A stretch of DNA of 64,000 nt, from positions 1 to 64,000 of the forward strand of contig RWJK01001784.1 in the NCBI GenBank assembly GCA_004335835.1, read 5' to 3'. The notes beneath the pieces were generated by a model, which did not search any database, was not told the DNA's origin, and saw only the letters and a list, made by a program, of their open reading frames with translations. Source of the DNA: Scenedesmus sp. ARA3. Lineage: Eukaryota; Chlorophyta; Chlorophyceae; Sphaeropleales; Scenedesmaceae. The first letter of the stretch is position 1. Each line of letters starts with the position of its first letter. Positions 51,313 to 64,000 of the stretch are shown piece by piece. The translations under genes and the position numbers were made by a program.

Positions 51313-51807
51313 CAGGCATTCGAGCTGTGCCGCGACGCTCCTGGCGAGCTGCAGCAGCTGCAGCAGCTGCTGCTCAGCACAGTCACGCGCACAGCAGCAA
51401 AGGGCCCTGCCCGGGGTGGCCTGGGTGCTGCTGCTGGCGCATGCCTGACGCTGACGTGGCAGCAGCAGGGAGCAGATGCAGCACGAGCGCTGTGGCAGAG
51501 GCTGCTGCTGCTGCCACCAGCTGGAGGGGACATGTTTAGTGCGATGGTGCATCTGGAGGCTGGCGAAACTGCAGCAGCTAGTCAGGCGGCGCTGTCAGCA
51601 GATGCACTGCAGCGGGTACGGGCAGTGTACGATGCGTGGTGTGCAGCGTACGGCAGCAGTGATGCGGAGCTGTGGGTGCAGTATGCGCTGTTTGAGCAGG
51701 CGCAGGGGCGGCAGGGGCCTGGGCGCGTGTACTGGCGGGCAGTGAAGGCAGTAGAGGACCCTGATGAGTTCATCCAGCAGTACCGCAGTAGGGTGGGGCT
51801 GGTGTGA
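46734..51807 (+). CDS. UTP6: U3 snoRNP-associated HAT-repeat protein UTP6
   Basis: Eight exons: 46734-46900, 47073-47140, 47472-47644, 47823-47972, 48238-48816, 49107-49583, 50118-50333, 51316-51807; 773 aa with all phases matching. The N-terminus is the family signature: ADTVRYMMEEMIPELEDM, FSKQEVKQIVKRRQDFEY, then RYIEYESKLEELR, LADYAIVRRIHFIFERTVRR and LALWTAWLEFC. HAT repeats follow (LWVYAAAWEFEANGNPGAAR, MWLDYFDMELMYVEKL). The C-terminus has further HAT-like helices (AEVLWLQAFELC, AELWVQYALFEQAQG, VYWRAVKAVEDPDEFIQQYR). UTP6 is part of the small-subunit processome for 18S rRNA maturation in the nucleolus. Exons 5 to 7 carry Gln/Ala/Ser runs. The last intron holds four ghost exon ends, a CCTG microsatellite and the assembly gap. 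Confidence 0.95.
47365..47412 (+). repeat. Ghost copy of the UTP6 exon 3 acceptor and 5' end
   Basis: The segment (GGCAGGCAAGAAGAAGGGCC and on to GATTACGCCAT) repeats the start of exon 3 at about 47464-47503. It lies about 100 bases upstream of the true acceptor. Confidence 0.88.
50405..50800 (+). repeat. Four tandem ghost copies of the UTP6 exon 7 3' end and donor
   Basis: The exon end GAGGCTGAGGTGCTGTGGCT with donor CAGGTGGGTC (true end 50333) recurs at about 50413, 50533, 50648 and 50763, spaced about 115 bases. The first copy is nearly intact; the later three have a TAG in place of the GAG codon. The intron piece between them (TTAGGAGTGTCTTT) repeats as well. Confidence 0.9.
51147..51314. 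repeat. CCTG microsatellite containing a 50-N assembly gap
   Basis: TGCC/CCTG units run from 51147 to 51205, then 50 Ns (51206-51255), then the same unit to 51314, immediately before exon 8 of UTP6. The true array length is unknown. The array forms the pyrimidine tract and the acceptor (CTGCAG) of exon 8. Confidence 0.95.
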
Positions 51808-52362
51808 CAGCGCTGCTATGCCGGTGGCAGATTGTTGTACTGCTGCTTCATTTACAGACAAGGCTTTGTGCGGCGGAAGGATGTTGGTGTGGTGTTGCTG
51901 TGTAAGGCAAGGCGTTGGTTGCTGTCACCGTGACAGCACTGTGACAGTGTGGTGAAGTTCACCGTGACCCATTTTTGGAAAAGGCAGCGGCTGACACGCG
52001 CCAGCTGGCTCGGTGAGTGCTACATTCATTAAATTGAGCTCTTTGTATCACCGTGTGCTCATAGTTTACGCAGCAGGGATGCTGATGCGGCAGCCAGCTG
52101 CCACCGGCAGCCTGCCAGCCAGGGTTTGTTGGGGACGCTGGAGACGCTGGTAACACGTCAAATCCAGTACTGCTGCTTGAAGTTGGTGTGTGAGACGGCT
52201 TCGTTGCAAAACTGATGGGCTTGGTGCTGGCTTAGCTGCGTCTTTTGCTGCACACGAAGTGTTCACCGGAACTGCGCACCCTTCGAGCAAAGACGCTACG
52301 TTTCGCAGTGCAAATTCGGTTCGCCCAGTCTCGTGGAGACCTGCTATTGTATCCACGGCCCT
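51808..52362. other. UTP6 3' UTR and upstream region of the RsfS gene
   Basis: The interval between two plus-strand genes. A TGTAA motif at 51901-51905 lies 94 bases after the UTP6 stop. The RsfS frame is open from about 52333, but the first ATG is at 52363. Confidence 0.55.
51901..51905 (+). terminator. Candidate poly(A) signal TGTAA for UTP6
   Basis: TGTAA is the common green algal polyadenylation signal and lies about 94 bases downstream of the UTP6 stop codon. Confidence 0.5.
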
Positions 52363-55014
<2,652 letters not shown>

Positions 55015-55902
55015 TTAGTTGCAGCGCGATGCAGGCTGCAACTTGCAGCTGCAGGAAGGGCTTGGTGATGGTGGCCACTGTTGCGTGTTCATATGGCAGT
55101 GCACGTTTAAACTTCTCAAAGCCAGTGCCACTAACAGTGCTTGCTGAGCACGTGGGTCTCAAGCCACTTGGTCCAGATCTCAGCGCACCACATGCTGACG
55201 CCACATCACTAGTGGCACGAGTTGGGAGGGGGTCAGCCCCTAGCACTCAAGGGCTAGGCTACACACGGCGCTGACGGATAGACGTCACTGTGAGCTTGTG
55301 GTGTGATCTGCTACAGCCGCAGCATGCTCATCATCATCATGTTACCATTTAAGCCATAGCAACGTCGCCATCGGCCCCGCGCCCCACAGGAGCCGCAGCA
55401 TGCTGTGAGTTCAGGATGGAAGGGTGTTCTCAGAAGCTGTGTGTACGCCTGTTGTATCAAAGGTCAGCCTGAGGCGCTGCGCTTCTGGGTCCAGCTGTTA
55501 TAACATTGTTATATTGAGTCAGCGTAACAGTTACAGCTGCAGGTTACGAGATGCCGTGGGTTTGGCATGTATCAAGAAGACAAAAGAAAGTATGTTGCAA
55601 CGCTGTCAAGCGTGTGCAGACGGTGTGGCCATCCAGTGCCACAAGGTAACAACTCCGGTGCTACACAGTTACCAAAACACGGACAGCTGCACCGAGTTTC
55701 AAACCAAAAAAGGACGCTGTGCAATGTCAACCCTCATGAGCTCAGCAGCGGCTTGCGGGGCTGGTGCCTGAGGCAGCTTCAGCCCAGATGAACTGCGATG
55801 CTTCACACAGTACTTTCATCTGCGTTACATGCTAAAAACTCTGCAAATTCCATGTCAACAGTCACACCGCACGCACTCCATTCTGGCCGCACTAGTTGTA
55901 AA

Positions 55903-55942
55903 ATGACATTCTAGACAAAGCCAGGATCCAAAGGTCGCTGGT
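55903..55942 (+). repeat. Dispersed 40-base repeat, copy 2 (intergenic)
   Basis: Near-identical to 53407-53449 across about 40 bases with one short indel. It is not adjacent to a duplicated exon, unlike the ghost copies. Confidence 0.8.
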
Positions 55943-56047
55943 TGTAGGTGTGGATGCAGCTGTGCTGCAGCTGTGGCTCAAGCCATCCAGCTGGGTGCCA
56001 CTGTCAAGCCATCTTGGACATGCCTTCTGCGGCAGGCGCTGCTGCTG

Positions 56048-56052
56048 TTACA
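56048..56052 (-). terminator. Candidate poly(A) signal TGTAA for RNase H2C
   Basis: The plus strand reads TTACA, so the transcript carries TGTAA, 54 bases after the stop codon at 56106. Confidence 0.5.
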
Positions 56053-56105
56053 GCGCAACCTGTGCTCGTGCTGCTGTTGCTGTTGACACGTTTGCCGCAA
56101 GGCTG

Positions 56106-57428
56106 CTACGGCTGCTGCTGCATGCGCTGCAGCTCCTGCTCCACCTGCGAGGGGTCTATGGGCGCATGCACCTGCACATGAAAACATGCAGGCATACATC
56201 AGCAGGCGCAGTCTCTACCAGAGGCAGCAAACGTTTAGGCCTGCAGGCAGCTGGCATACCAGTTGTCAAGCGCGAGGGAAGCCGCGCATACAAACATCTG
56301 GATGCATGGTCTGACGCAAATGTGTGTCTAGTAGCCGTGTATTCCCTGCCCAACCTGCTGCTGCCGTCGCTGCTGCATTTGCTTGCTTGCTACTGTGGTC
56401 ATCCTGCCGGCAGTCCATGCCACGTGCTAGCATAGTAGCCACCTACCGCCATGTACACCACGCAACACAAAACATATTGATGGCGACGTTGCTATGGCTT
56501 AGCTGGTTACATGATTACCCCTTGCAAAATAGAGGGAGAGGCGGGAGATGATGATGATAACACATTAAAATAACTTGAGCTATGTAACAGTCGCTCCCTC
56601 CCACCTTATCTGCGAGGGCCAGGAAGTCGATGCAGCGCATGTGCCAGTCGCTAGCTGCAGGAAGCGTGTCGTGGTTCCACACCGTTGTCTGCTGGAAGCG
56701 CTGCAGGGCTTTCCAGCTGCGCTGCTGCGTGTCGGAGCTGCTGCTGCCATGCTTGGCGCCGCCGGCTGGCTGCAGCAGCAGGCCTTGGTAGCCTTCTGGC
56801 AGCTGCTTGGGCGTGCCTGCAGGACAGAGTGAAACAGCAAAGCAGGGTAGCAACAGCTGCGTGTGTGCTGGACGCGATGGAGTGTCCAATATGATGTGCA
56901 TAAGGTAGAGAATGCAATAAAACTGAGTCAGCTGCTTGAAGCATAGCAGGCCTGGCCCGGGCCTCATTGTATGCTGGTATGCAGCAGCATGTGTGCAGGC
57001 AGTTCGGCAGTATGGGAAAACAGCTGATGCAGAAGTGTACCTTTCACCTGACAGGGCATGTGAGCACCGAATGAAAACATCAACTGCCAGTGCAAAGCTT
57101 CCGTTTCCGTGCATGCAATAGACGCAGGGTCGGCATACCTTTCAAGCGCCTGCCCCTGAAGTGCGCTGCCAAGTGGGTGCTGCTGTTGCTGTTGTCACTG
57201 CTTTGTGATGGACCCACGTCTGCAGATTTGGCATATGTACAGCAGCGTGAAGCTACTTTTCACTATGATCAGCCTGCTGCTTGATGTTTCTATATGCACA
57301 CCTTGCTCCTGTGTAGGTGTGAAGTATTCTGCTGCATTGCATGGTCCGTCATGGGCTATGCCGAATGGCATCCAGTTCACGCTACTCGCTGCCGGTATCT
57401 GTTGATCCACATGGATGGTTGCGTCCAT
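56106..57428 (-). CDS. RNASEH2C: Ribonuclease H2 subunit C
   Basis: Three exons, 57302-57428, 56605-56816 and 56106-56171, give 134 aa with matching phases (1 and 0). The family pattern is visible in order: VNWMPFGIAHDGPCNAAEYF (compare LPC.I.HDG.A...YF), LPEGYQGLLL, WKALQRFQQTTVWNHDTLPA, then IDFLALADKVHAPID. RNase H2C is a small non-catalytic subunit that with subunit B supports RNase H2A in removing ribonucleotides from DNA in the nucleus. The length is close to that of other RNase H2C proteins (about 140-170). The stop is TAG. The last exon encodes only 21 residues. Confidence 0.8.
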
Positions 57429-58937
57429 CGCGGCTTCCTGTCACACGCACACGGACAAAGGTGCACACTCGGTTTAAATGTGTCCGCCTTGTCGCACAAA
57501 ACTGCACTCACGACACAAAGGCCGGCTTGATTCGGTCTCAAAGATTGCTTGCGGCCTCTACGCCCTTGGACTGCTTTGTCGGTCAGCGGATCGGTGCAGT
57601 GTCACTTGGGTCATGGGTGCAAGTTCAAAAATTTAAAGCGTGACAGCTGCATAACAGGTACTTGAGCAAATTTTGCTTTGCCTGCTTTGCAAATTTTGCT
57701 TTGCCCGTGTCATGTAGCAGCTACAGGAGTTTTGTGCTCATTGGTTACAACACAGACCAAGATATGAACATGACCATTCTCTGATGCACGCCGCCTGGGG
57801 CTTCCAACCACAGGCGATTGCAGCAGATCATCAGGGTGCTGATGTCCACGCAGCAAACAACCATCCTCCCAAATCGCAGCAATTCAGCCTGCAACTGTTC
57901 CACAAACACAGCTTGCGGCGGTAATTGCACAGTTCGTCCCTTTTTGCAACCATTGGAAGCTGCTGCGGAGTAGCTGCAGCTGAACAGCTGCTGCACCACC
58001 TTGCAAGTTGCACCCATTGGCACACCAGCTGCTACGACGGCTAGCCCCGGTTGTGCATCATGACCGCTGGTCCACCACCCAGCTTGCAAACGTCAGCTTG
58101 CCAAAGACACCATCGCAATCATTGCTGGTCACTGACCAGGTTGATTGGTGACCATTTAACAGCACCAAGTGTCGGACACTGACAGTGTGTGGCACACCAT
58201 CCGCCCCTTGGTTTGCAGGTACACCTGCCCATGTATGCACAAGCACCACTGCCAGCGCTGCGGTCACGCCTCCAGAACTGCAGCACAACGTCACAAATTC
58301 TAGCCACATTCACTGCCAGCCCGGCAACTAATACTGCACAACCCTTTGTCACACGGGGTGCATTACCAATTTCACCGTAACCTCATGCTAATTCGTGTCA
58401 CCAACACTTTTTTCTTGTGCACAGCTAGCCTGGCAAGCTGCTGCTGCCTCATCAGGCAGCGCCGCTATGGCAAGCAAAAGTTCAGACGCCGAAGTTCAAA
58501 CCACAGTTGATTTGAAGCCGTTTTGTGCTGCTGCGCAGAGTGGCCACTCGGCAGCACCAATGCACGTGCACCAAAAACCAAACATGCCACTGAAGGTGAG
58601 GTTGAATCCAGCAACCACATATATATCCGGCTTCAGAAGCTGATTCAACCTGCTGTGGTCTGAGTTGAAGGATCATCAGCATGTACGACCACATACACGA
58701 CATTGGGTTTGAATAAATGCAGTAGGCCTTTCAACCCACATGCCCAGCAACTGCTATTTGACACAAAGGAACAGCAGTATGACCCCCGTCCGCACAAAGT
58801 TGATACTACGTTAAAGCGGCTGCAAGCAAGCAGCGCTGTCACAGCCTGGCAAACAATGGCCTCTCAGCGGCAGCTTCAACTCAAAGAAGCTCACTGCTCA
58901 TGACACAATACACAAGCTGGCTTCATGCATATGCAGC
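57429..58937. other. Intergenic region, no gene recognised
   Basis: It contains the RNase H2C promoter and distal 3' flank of the MFS gene. A 17-base direct repeat (GCAAATTTTGCTTTGCC) occurs at about 57666 and 57688. Open frames on both strands show no known domain. Confidence 0.45.
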
Positions 58938-59345
58938 TGGTTCAGGCCCATCTGGTGTCTCTGTTGGCCTTGGGGCGCATGTAGTACAGCACCACAGTGG
59001 CAACGAGGCTCATGCCAGCACAGGCCCCCAGCCATGCAACAGTTTCTTTGGAATGGCAGCTTCATCAGCAACCGGCTTCAGGCCTGCTTGGTGTCCTTGT
59101 TGGCCTCAGGGCGCATGTAGTACAGCGCAACAGTGGCGATGAGGCTCATGCCAGCACAGGCCCCCAGCCATGCAACAGTTCCTTTTGAATGGCAGCTTCG
59201 TCAGCAACCGGCTTCAGGCCTGCTTGGTGTCCTTGTTGGCCTCAGGGCGCATGTAGGACAGCGCAACAGTGGCGATGAGGCTCACGCCGGCACAGGCGCC
59301 CAGCCACGCAACCGTTCCTTTTGAAGGGCAGCGTCATCAGCAACA
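58938..59345 (-). repeat. Three 136-base tandem ghost copies of the MFS last coding exon end
   Basis: The unit boundary GGCTTCAGGCCTGCTTGG falls at 59074, 59210 and 59346, exactly 136 bases apart, with a diverged copy starting at about 58938. Each unit repeats about 100 bases of the last coding exon (encoding GACAGVSLIATIALYYM through the stop) plus 36 bases of 3' flank. Copies diverge with distance from the real stop at 59350. Confidence 0.92.
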
Positions 59346-59349
59346 GGCT

Positions 59350-59551
59350 TCAGGCCTGCTTGGTGTCCTTGTTGGCCTCAGGGTGCATGTAGTACAGCGC
59401 AATAGTGGCGATGAGGCTCACGCCAGCACAGGCGCCCAGCCACGGCACAATTGTCAGGAAGACATCGCCGTTGACTGTTTTGATGGCAGCCAGGATGACA
59501 GGGGTGATGCCGCCGATGGGGCCGACCGCCATCTGTCGTATTAGCAGCAGG

Positions 59552-59582
<31 letters not shown>

Positions 59583-62500
59583 GCAGCGCGGTGCGGAGTG
59601 AATCCATCATGCATCAGCCATCACATGAGCCTCTGTCTAACGGTGCAGGAAACCAACGCAGCTTGTAGCCAACACGCACGCGGACGCAATGCTGGCGCTG
59701 CTGAGAAGTTCTGCTGCTGGTACCGCCTGTCACTTGGACCCTGCCAGACCAAAAATATTTCGCTTCCTGTGCAATGCTGTATCACATTTTCCTTTACAAG
59801 TACGTCACATTTACAAACGGTTCTCACCTGGTGGGCAAAGTTCATGCCTGTTGTGCGGACCTCAGGCGGGTACAGCGGGCACATGGAGACAGCCAGCAGC
59901 CCACCCACCACCCCAACCAGCAGCAGGAACCACAGGTGCAGCAGCCAGGCGGCAGCCACGCCGCCCGCGCGCATGCCTATGGCAGCGGGGGCGAGGCTGG
60001 CGCCTGCAGGCACGCAGGGACGATGAGCAGGCGCACAGGCAGGCAGGCAGGCAGGCAGGCATGACTGCATGCATGGCATGTCACAGGTATCTGCAGAGTT
60101 GCAGCACAGGAACAGACGCTGCAGTGACTGCAGCTGCGCAGCGGTGCAGACTTTCACATTTATCACAGTCGTGCGACTTGCACTGCAGTGCCTGTGTATT
60201 AAGACTAAGCAGCAGCAGGATCCCCAGCAAAGCCATCACAAGTCCACCTGATTCACCAATAAGAGCGCACCTGCCACGATGAACACGATGCCGCTGGTGA
60301 CCATGCGTGGCATGCCCTTGTCACACAGGAAGCCGGTCACCCAGGCCACCAGCATCACTCCCACCAGGTGCACCAGCGTGGAGCCAAGCGCCAGGCCGCG
60401 GGACATGCCAGGTACATTCGTGGCCAGGAAGCTGCGGCAAAGGGGAGGCAGCAGGTGCAAGGTCAGCGTGCATCAACCACAGCTGTGGGGTTATGGGCGT
60501 GCTTGGAACTCAGTGAGCCACGCCACCAGCATCACGCCGACAAGGTGCACCGGTGTGGAGCCAAGCGCCAGGCCGCGGGTCATGCCAGGCACATTTGCGG
60601 CCAGGAAGCTGCAGAAAAGCAGAGGCAGCAGGTGCAAGGCTAGAGTGGAGGTGACAGCGTGAGTGAAAACTCAGCAGCATCACCGCCATGCGAGCTGCTC
60701 AGCTCTTGAAGTGGTGCTGCTCTAAGTTATATTTGGAGGTGAAGTTGGCGGCTGTGTGCAGGAGATGATGCTAGGTGGCATTTGTGGCATGCAAGGTCGT
60801 GCGCTGCGGTGCATGCAGCACACATGAGGAGCTTGGACTTGGCATGTTGACACAGCACAGCTCATAATCCACACGGCGAAGAGGGCTCACCCTGCAGCAG
60901 CAGCAACAGCATAGCACAACACAGCACAGCACAGCACAGCACAGCACAGCACAGCACAGCACAGCACAGCACAGCACAGCACAACAGAGCACAGGGTACA
61001 AAACGCCATACACAGCTGCGGACGGTGTACACATCAGCTAGCTCACCCAGGCATGTAGGAGGTGTAGCAGTAGAAGGCAGCAGCAAACCAGAACTCCCAC
61101 GTCCACTGCAGCAGCACCGGCAGCCAGTAGAAGCGCAGCATCTGCAGCACCGGGAAGAACTTCTTGCCGCCGGTCACATGCACAGCAGGCAGGCTGCCTG
61201 CTGCGCTGCCTGTACATGTTGCGTCGATGCTCGCGTCCTTGGCTGCAGGGAAAGGTTCCTCAATACGCATGGTGAGGTCCTTGCTGCCGGTGGAAGCTAC
61301 CGATTTGGTGCTGATGTCAGCATCCTTTGAATGGCCCTCGATGTCTCTGCAGGGGAACACAAAGGACACAACATTCACGACAATTTATGGTACAGCGTTG
61401 CCTGGGGCCTTGGACAGACAACATACAGCGTGTCTGATGTTGTGGCATGCTGGACTGTGCAGCTACCTGTCTGACAGGAGTCCTATGCTTCTGTACACTT
61501 CCGTGTGGGAAGCTCACCATCCGTCTGCCTTGCACTGGTTGGTAGATCAACACAGCTGCCAGTGCACTGCCGCCGCCCTCACCTGCCGTCTGTCACTCCC
61601 AGCTGCTCCTCAATCTGGTGCTTGCGCTGCAGGAACAGCGCAGGGTCTGGCATGCGGCGCCGCAGCAGCACGCCCACCACGCCGGTTGCTGCGCCCAGCA
61701 GGAATGCGATGCTAGGCTATGCAGCTGCATTTCCTATGCTTCTGTACACTTCCGTGTGGGTAGCTCACCATCCGTCTGCCTTGCGCTGGTTGTTATAACA
61801 CACACAAACAGATGCACTGCCACACCCACCTGCCGTCTGTCACTCCCAGCTGCTCCTCAATCTGGTGCTTGCGCTGCAGGAACAGCGCAGGATCCGGCAT
61901 GCGGCGCCGCAGCAGCACGCCCACCACGCCGGTAGCAGCTCCCAGCAGGAATGCGATGCGCCAACCGAAGAGCATCATGGCTGCGGGGCTCAGGGCCTCT
62001 TGCAGGATGAGCACCACGGCGATGCCCAGGAAGATGCCGAAGGGCTGCAGGAAAGTTTGCAGGAAAGTTGCAGGAAGTTTGCAGGAGGTTCGCAGGAAGT
62101 TTGCAGGAGAACTGCAGCAGGGCAAGCGAAGCGATCGGACTGGGGCGTTGATTGTATCGGCCCACAAACATGCACTTGACATTGTTGTTTAGCGGGGTTG
62201 AGCAACACTGTCACCGTGACTCATTGAATGGGCAAGCTGTCCAGTGACAAGGTGCCGCACATGCTACCAGTTGATGTTGGCGCAGCAGCGTGCGTTTGGG
62301 CTGCGGCAGCCTGCTGTACAGCACCCGCAGCAGCAGCAGCAGCTGCTCTGCTTCCTCCCACTCACCACTCCAGACCAGCCAAAGGCCACCACGGAGCACC
62401 TCCACTTGGTGGGAGCGATCTCATACAGGTACCTGCGGCAGCCACGCAGCACATGCTGTCCTTAGGTTACATGCCAAATCTATATTGAAAGCTTGCGCTG

Positions 62501-63266
62501 ACAAAGCAAGGCCGTCGAACCGCTTTACATCAAGCCAGCAGCATGCTACAACACTAGTGTCTTCAGGATGGCGCTCCTGCAAGAAAGGGCCAAGACTGCA
62601 CTAAATTTTAAACACTAACTTTAGCTGGTGGTGCCGCACTCACACAAGCGCTGTGCCGTTCTCTCCTCCAATGGCCAAGCCCTGCCCCAGCCGCAGCAGG
62701 ATGAGCAGCACGGGTGCCGCCCAGGAGATGTGCTGGAAGGTGGGCAGGCAGCCCATGAGGGTGGTGGGCACAGCCATCAGCAGCAGCTAGTACACGAGAC
62801 TGGTCTTGCGGCTGTGCCTGTCGCCGCAGTGGCCTGCGCGCACACACGACAGCATGCACACCATGTTAAATGTGTTGTTCATTCAAGGGTTCATTGCTAA
62901 AAGGTTGGGCCGCAATGCAGCAGCCTACCAGCAGCAGCAGCAGCAGTAGTAGCAAACTTCGCTGCAGGCAGCGTAAGCACCAGCATACATCTGGAGCACA
63001 GCATAATCTGTTCCAGCCACAGCAGCAGCAGCAGCAGCAGCAGCTTACCGAACAAGATGGCACCCAGGGGCCTCACAACAAAGGCCACAGCATATGCAGC
63101 CCAAAAAGAAAGCTGCTCCGCATACAGGTTGCCGGCAGGGAAGAAGTTTGGGCCGACATACTTGCCCAGCTGGCTGTAGACTGCACAGGGTTACAGAACA
63201 GCAAGCGCAAGACAGGTTACATGTTTCAATGAGCATGTGGCTGCTATTTGCTTTGCAGCAGCAACA

Positions 63267-63303
<37 letters not shown>

Positions 63304-63833
63304 CAAGCACGCTGTGCATGATCTCGGCGCAATGCTGACCAGCCGATATGGTTTGGCTGACAGTGATATGTGGAGCGTGCTGAAGTGAGCTGACCCCTTA
63401 TGGCGCTCAAGACAATGCGTGACTCTGGTAGAAACAGAGTTCTGGTGCGAAATTAAGAGTGAAGCATGTTCAAGGATGACTGGACCATGGTTCTACCCAG
63501 CTGGGTAGCACCGGGAAATACTCCGAAACCTGAGTCCTCGCACCTGCGAAATCGTAGAACTCGAAGGCCGTGCCAAACAGCAAACCAATGACAAACTGTA
63601 CGTACAGCTTTCTGCAAGCACACGGCAAGTCGCCCAGTAAGCATGGCAGGGCAACTAGGGTTTGGTCTAAGCGTCCTGCGTTCGTGAGTGCAGCTGCGAC
63701 AGATGGTGGGCTTTCAAGGTTAGTACAGGTACAACATACGCATATCATGATGTTTGATGTACCAATATGATTAGGCACACCTGGTCTCGGGGTTGGCCCA
63801 TGCCTCGTCCGCAGACATCCTCGCGCTGCTCAT
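59350..63833 (-). CDS. MFS transporter, metabolite:H+ symporter type, with an in-frame TAG
   Basis: Ten exons: 63781-63833, 63544-63611, 63049-63180, 62644-62833, 62366-62432, 61830-62044, 61047-61346, 60271-60431, 59828-60003, 59350-59532; 514 codons with all phases consistent. Family features: GTAFEFYDF in helix 1, AFVVRPLGAILFG followed by HCGDRHSRK (the helix 2-3 loop), MAVPTTLMGCLPTF, RLGQGLAIGGENG, LYEIAPTKWR, then FGWRIAFLLG and RRRMPDPALF; the second half includes RGLALGSTLVH and YPPEVRTTGMNFAHQ. About 12 helices are expected in the plasma or an organelle membrane; the substrate is unknown. A TAG at 62787-62789 interrupts TSLVY and LLLMAVP, with perfect frame and conservation on both sides. 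It could be an assembly error, a nonsense allele or an early pseudogene. Confidence 0.82.
60495..60645 (-). repeat. Ghost copy of the MFS exon 8 acceptor and 5' end
   Basis: It repeats about 60350-60472 (GGAGCCAAGCGCCAGGCCGC through AGGCAGCAGGTGCAAGG), encoding a diverged AANVPGMTRGLALGST with an acceptor. It lies upstream of the true exon in transcript direction. Confidence 0.88.
60916..60983. repeat. CACAG pentanucleotide microsatellite
   Basis: About 13 units of ACAGC/CACAG in the intron after exon 7 of the MFS gene. Confidence 0.92.
61575..61720 (-). repeat. Ghost copy of the MFS exon 6 3' end and donor
   Basis: About 135 bases repeat 61825-61960, encoding LLGAATGVVGVLLRRRMPDP and QIEEQLGVTDGR followed by a donor. 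The intron pieces (TTCCGTGTGGGTAGCTCACC, at about 61500 and 61748) are repeated too. This is one of the longest and best-kept ghosts. Confidence 0.9.
62045..62112 (-). repeat. Tandem acceptor-like array before MFS exon 6
   Basis: On the transcript strand, units like AAACTTTCCTGC repeat about six times, each about 11-13 bases, ending with the true acceptor CCTGCAG at 62045. Only the first and last units end in CAG. Confidence 0.8.
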
Positions 63834-64000
63834 CTTGCAAGGTGTGTCGCAACACGATCGACAACTAAGATACAGTTTTGGCCGGCTGCTACGGTGGCGG
63901 ATGTGCGTGTGACGTGATATCTGGCTCATTTGTATCCCGGCCAACCCTACAACACTCCTTGCAGCCATAACGTTATGGTGTTACATCAGGCGCGACAGAT
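63834..64000. other. Upstream flank of the MFS gene
   Basis: The frame of MFS exon 1 remains open upstream to an ATG at 63968, so the protein could be 45 residues longer. Otherwise no element was identified. Confidence 0.4.

Larger units (their letters stand above)
55015..56105. other. Convergent intergenic region
   Basis: This is 3' flanking sequence of the RsfS gene (plus) and the RNase H2C gene (minus). It holds dispersed repeat copy 2, a TGTAA motif at about 55895 and a minus-strand TGTAA at 56048-56052. No gene was recognised. Confidence 0.5.

Noticed and set aside
51147..51314. CRISPR-like array
   Set aside because: The unit is a four-base microsatellite without spacers, in a eukaryotic intron.
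59073..59544. Plus-strand repeated small proteins (MRLMPAQAPSHATV type) at 136-base spacing
   Set aside because: These are antisense readings of the duplicated MFS C-terminus and have no independent support.
60241..60270. MFS exon 8 extended to a donor after LLLVNQ
   Set aside because: That donor gives the wrong phase for the next exon. The donor at 60270 (GCAG|GTGCGC) restores frame and gives a continuous helix.
62787..62789. TAG reassigned to an amino acid in this nucleus
   Set aside because: TAG ends at least two other genes here (fimbrin-like and RNase H2C), and no other internal TAG was needed in any model.

Overview
This window is nuclear DNA from a eukaryote, almost certainly a green alga (Chlorophyta). 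The evidence is intron-dense genes with GT-AG junctions, a plastid/mitochondrial TadA-type deaminase with an N-terminal presequence, secreted Gly-rich proteins, TGTAA-type poly(A) signals close to some stops, and very heavy CAG/CTG repeat content that gives poly-Gln, poly-Ser and poly-Ala inside conserved proteins. A chlorophycean (Scenedesmaceae-like) source is my inference only. No bacterial operons, rRNA, tRNA or CRISPR arrays were seen.

Layout: (1) 1-2999, minus: 3' part lost off the window edge, a secreted Gly-rich protein made of repeated phase-1 exons. (2) 5812-9791, plus: RMD1/DUF155 family protein. (3) 11744-15790, minus: fimbrin-like calponin-homology protein with large low-complexity insertions. 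(4) 16795-18064, minus: tRNA adenosine deaminase TADA. (5) 18065-21388: no recognised gene, perhaps an unrecognised minus-strand gene. (6) 21389-25757, minus: DGAT2 acyltransferase fused to a six-helix N-terminal membrane domain. (7) 27697-38684, minus: complete 19-exon DDX46/Prp5 spliceosomal helicase. (8) 39169-43379, plus: UMP/CMP kinase + guanylate kinase + Dpy-30 fusion. (9) 44324-46142, minus: MTHFR-like barrel protein. (10) 46734-51807, plus: UTP6, with a 50-N assembly gap in an intron microsatellite. (11) 52363-55014, plus: very large RsfS/Iojap protein. (12) 56106-57428, minus: RNase H2 subunit C. (13) 59350-63833, minus: MFS transporter of the metabolite:H+ symporter type, with one in-frame TAG.

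I rebuilt every gene exon by exon. In each complete model the exon lengths add up to a whole number of codons and the phases match at every junction. The genes do not form one pathway; most are housekeeping (splicing, ribosome biogenesis, organelle translation, nucleotide and lipid metabolism, cytoskeleton, transport).

The most unusual feature is window-wide. Introns and 3' UTRs of at least five genes (RMD1, DDX46, the nucleotide kinase fusion, UTP6, the MFS transporter) contain more than 25 partial copies of the adjoining exon end, each still carrying its splice site or stop codon. Copies of exon 3' ends lie downstream of the real exon and copies of 5' ends lie upstream, as expected if short tandem duplications repeatedly span exon-intron borders. 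These 'ghost exons' lengthen introns and lay out arrays of decoy or alternative splice sites. The fimbrin, TADA, DGAT2, MTHFR-like and RNase H2C genes show no obvious ghosts.
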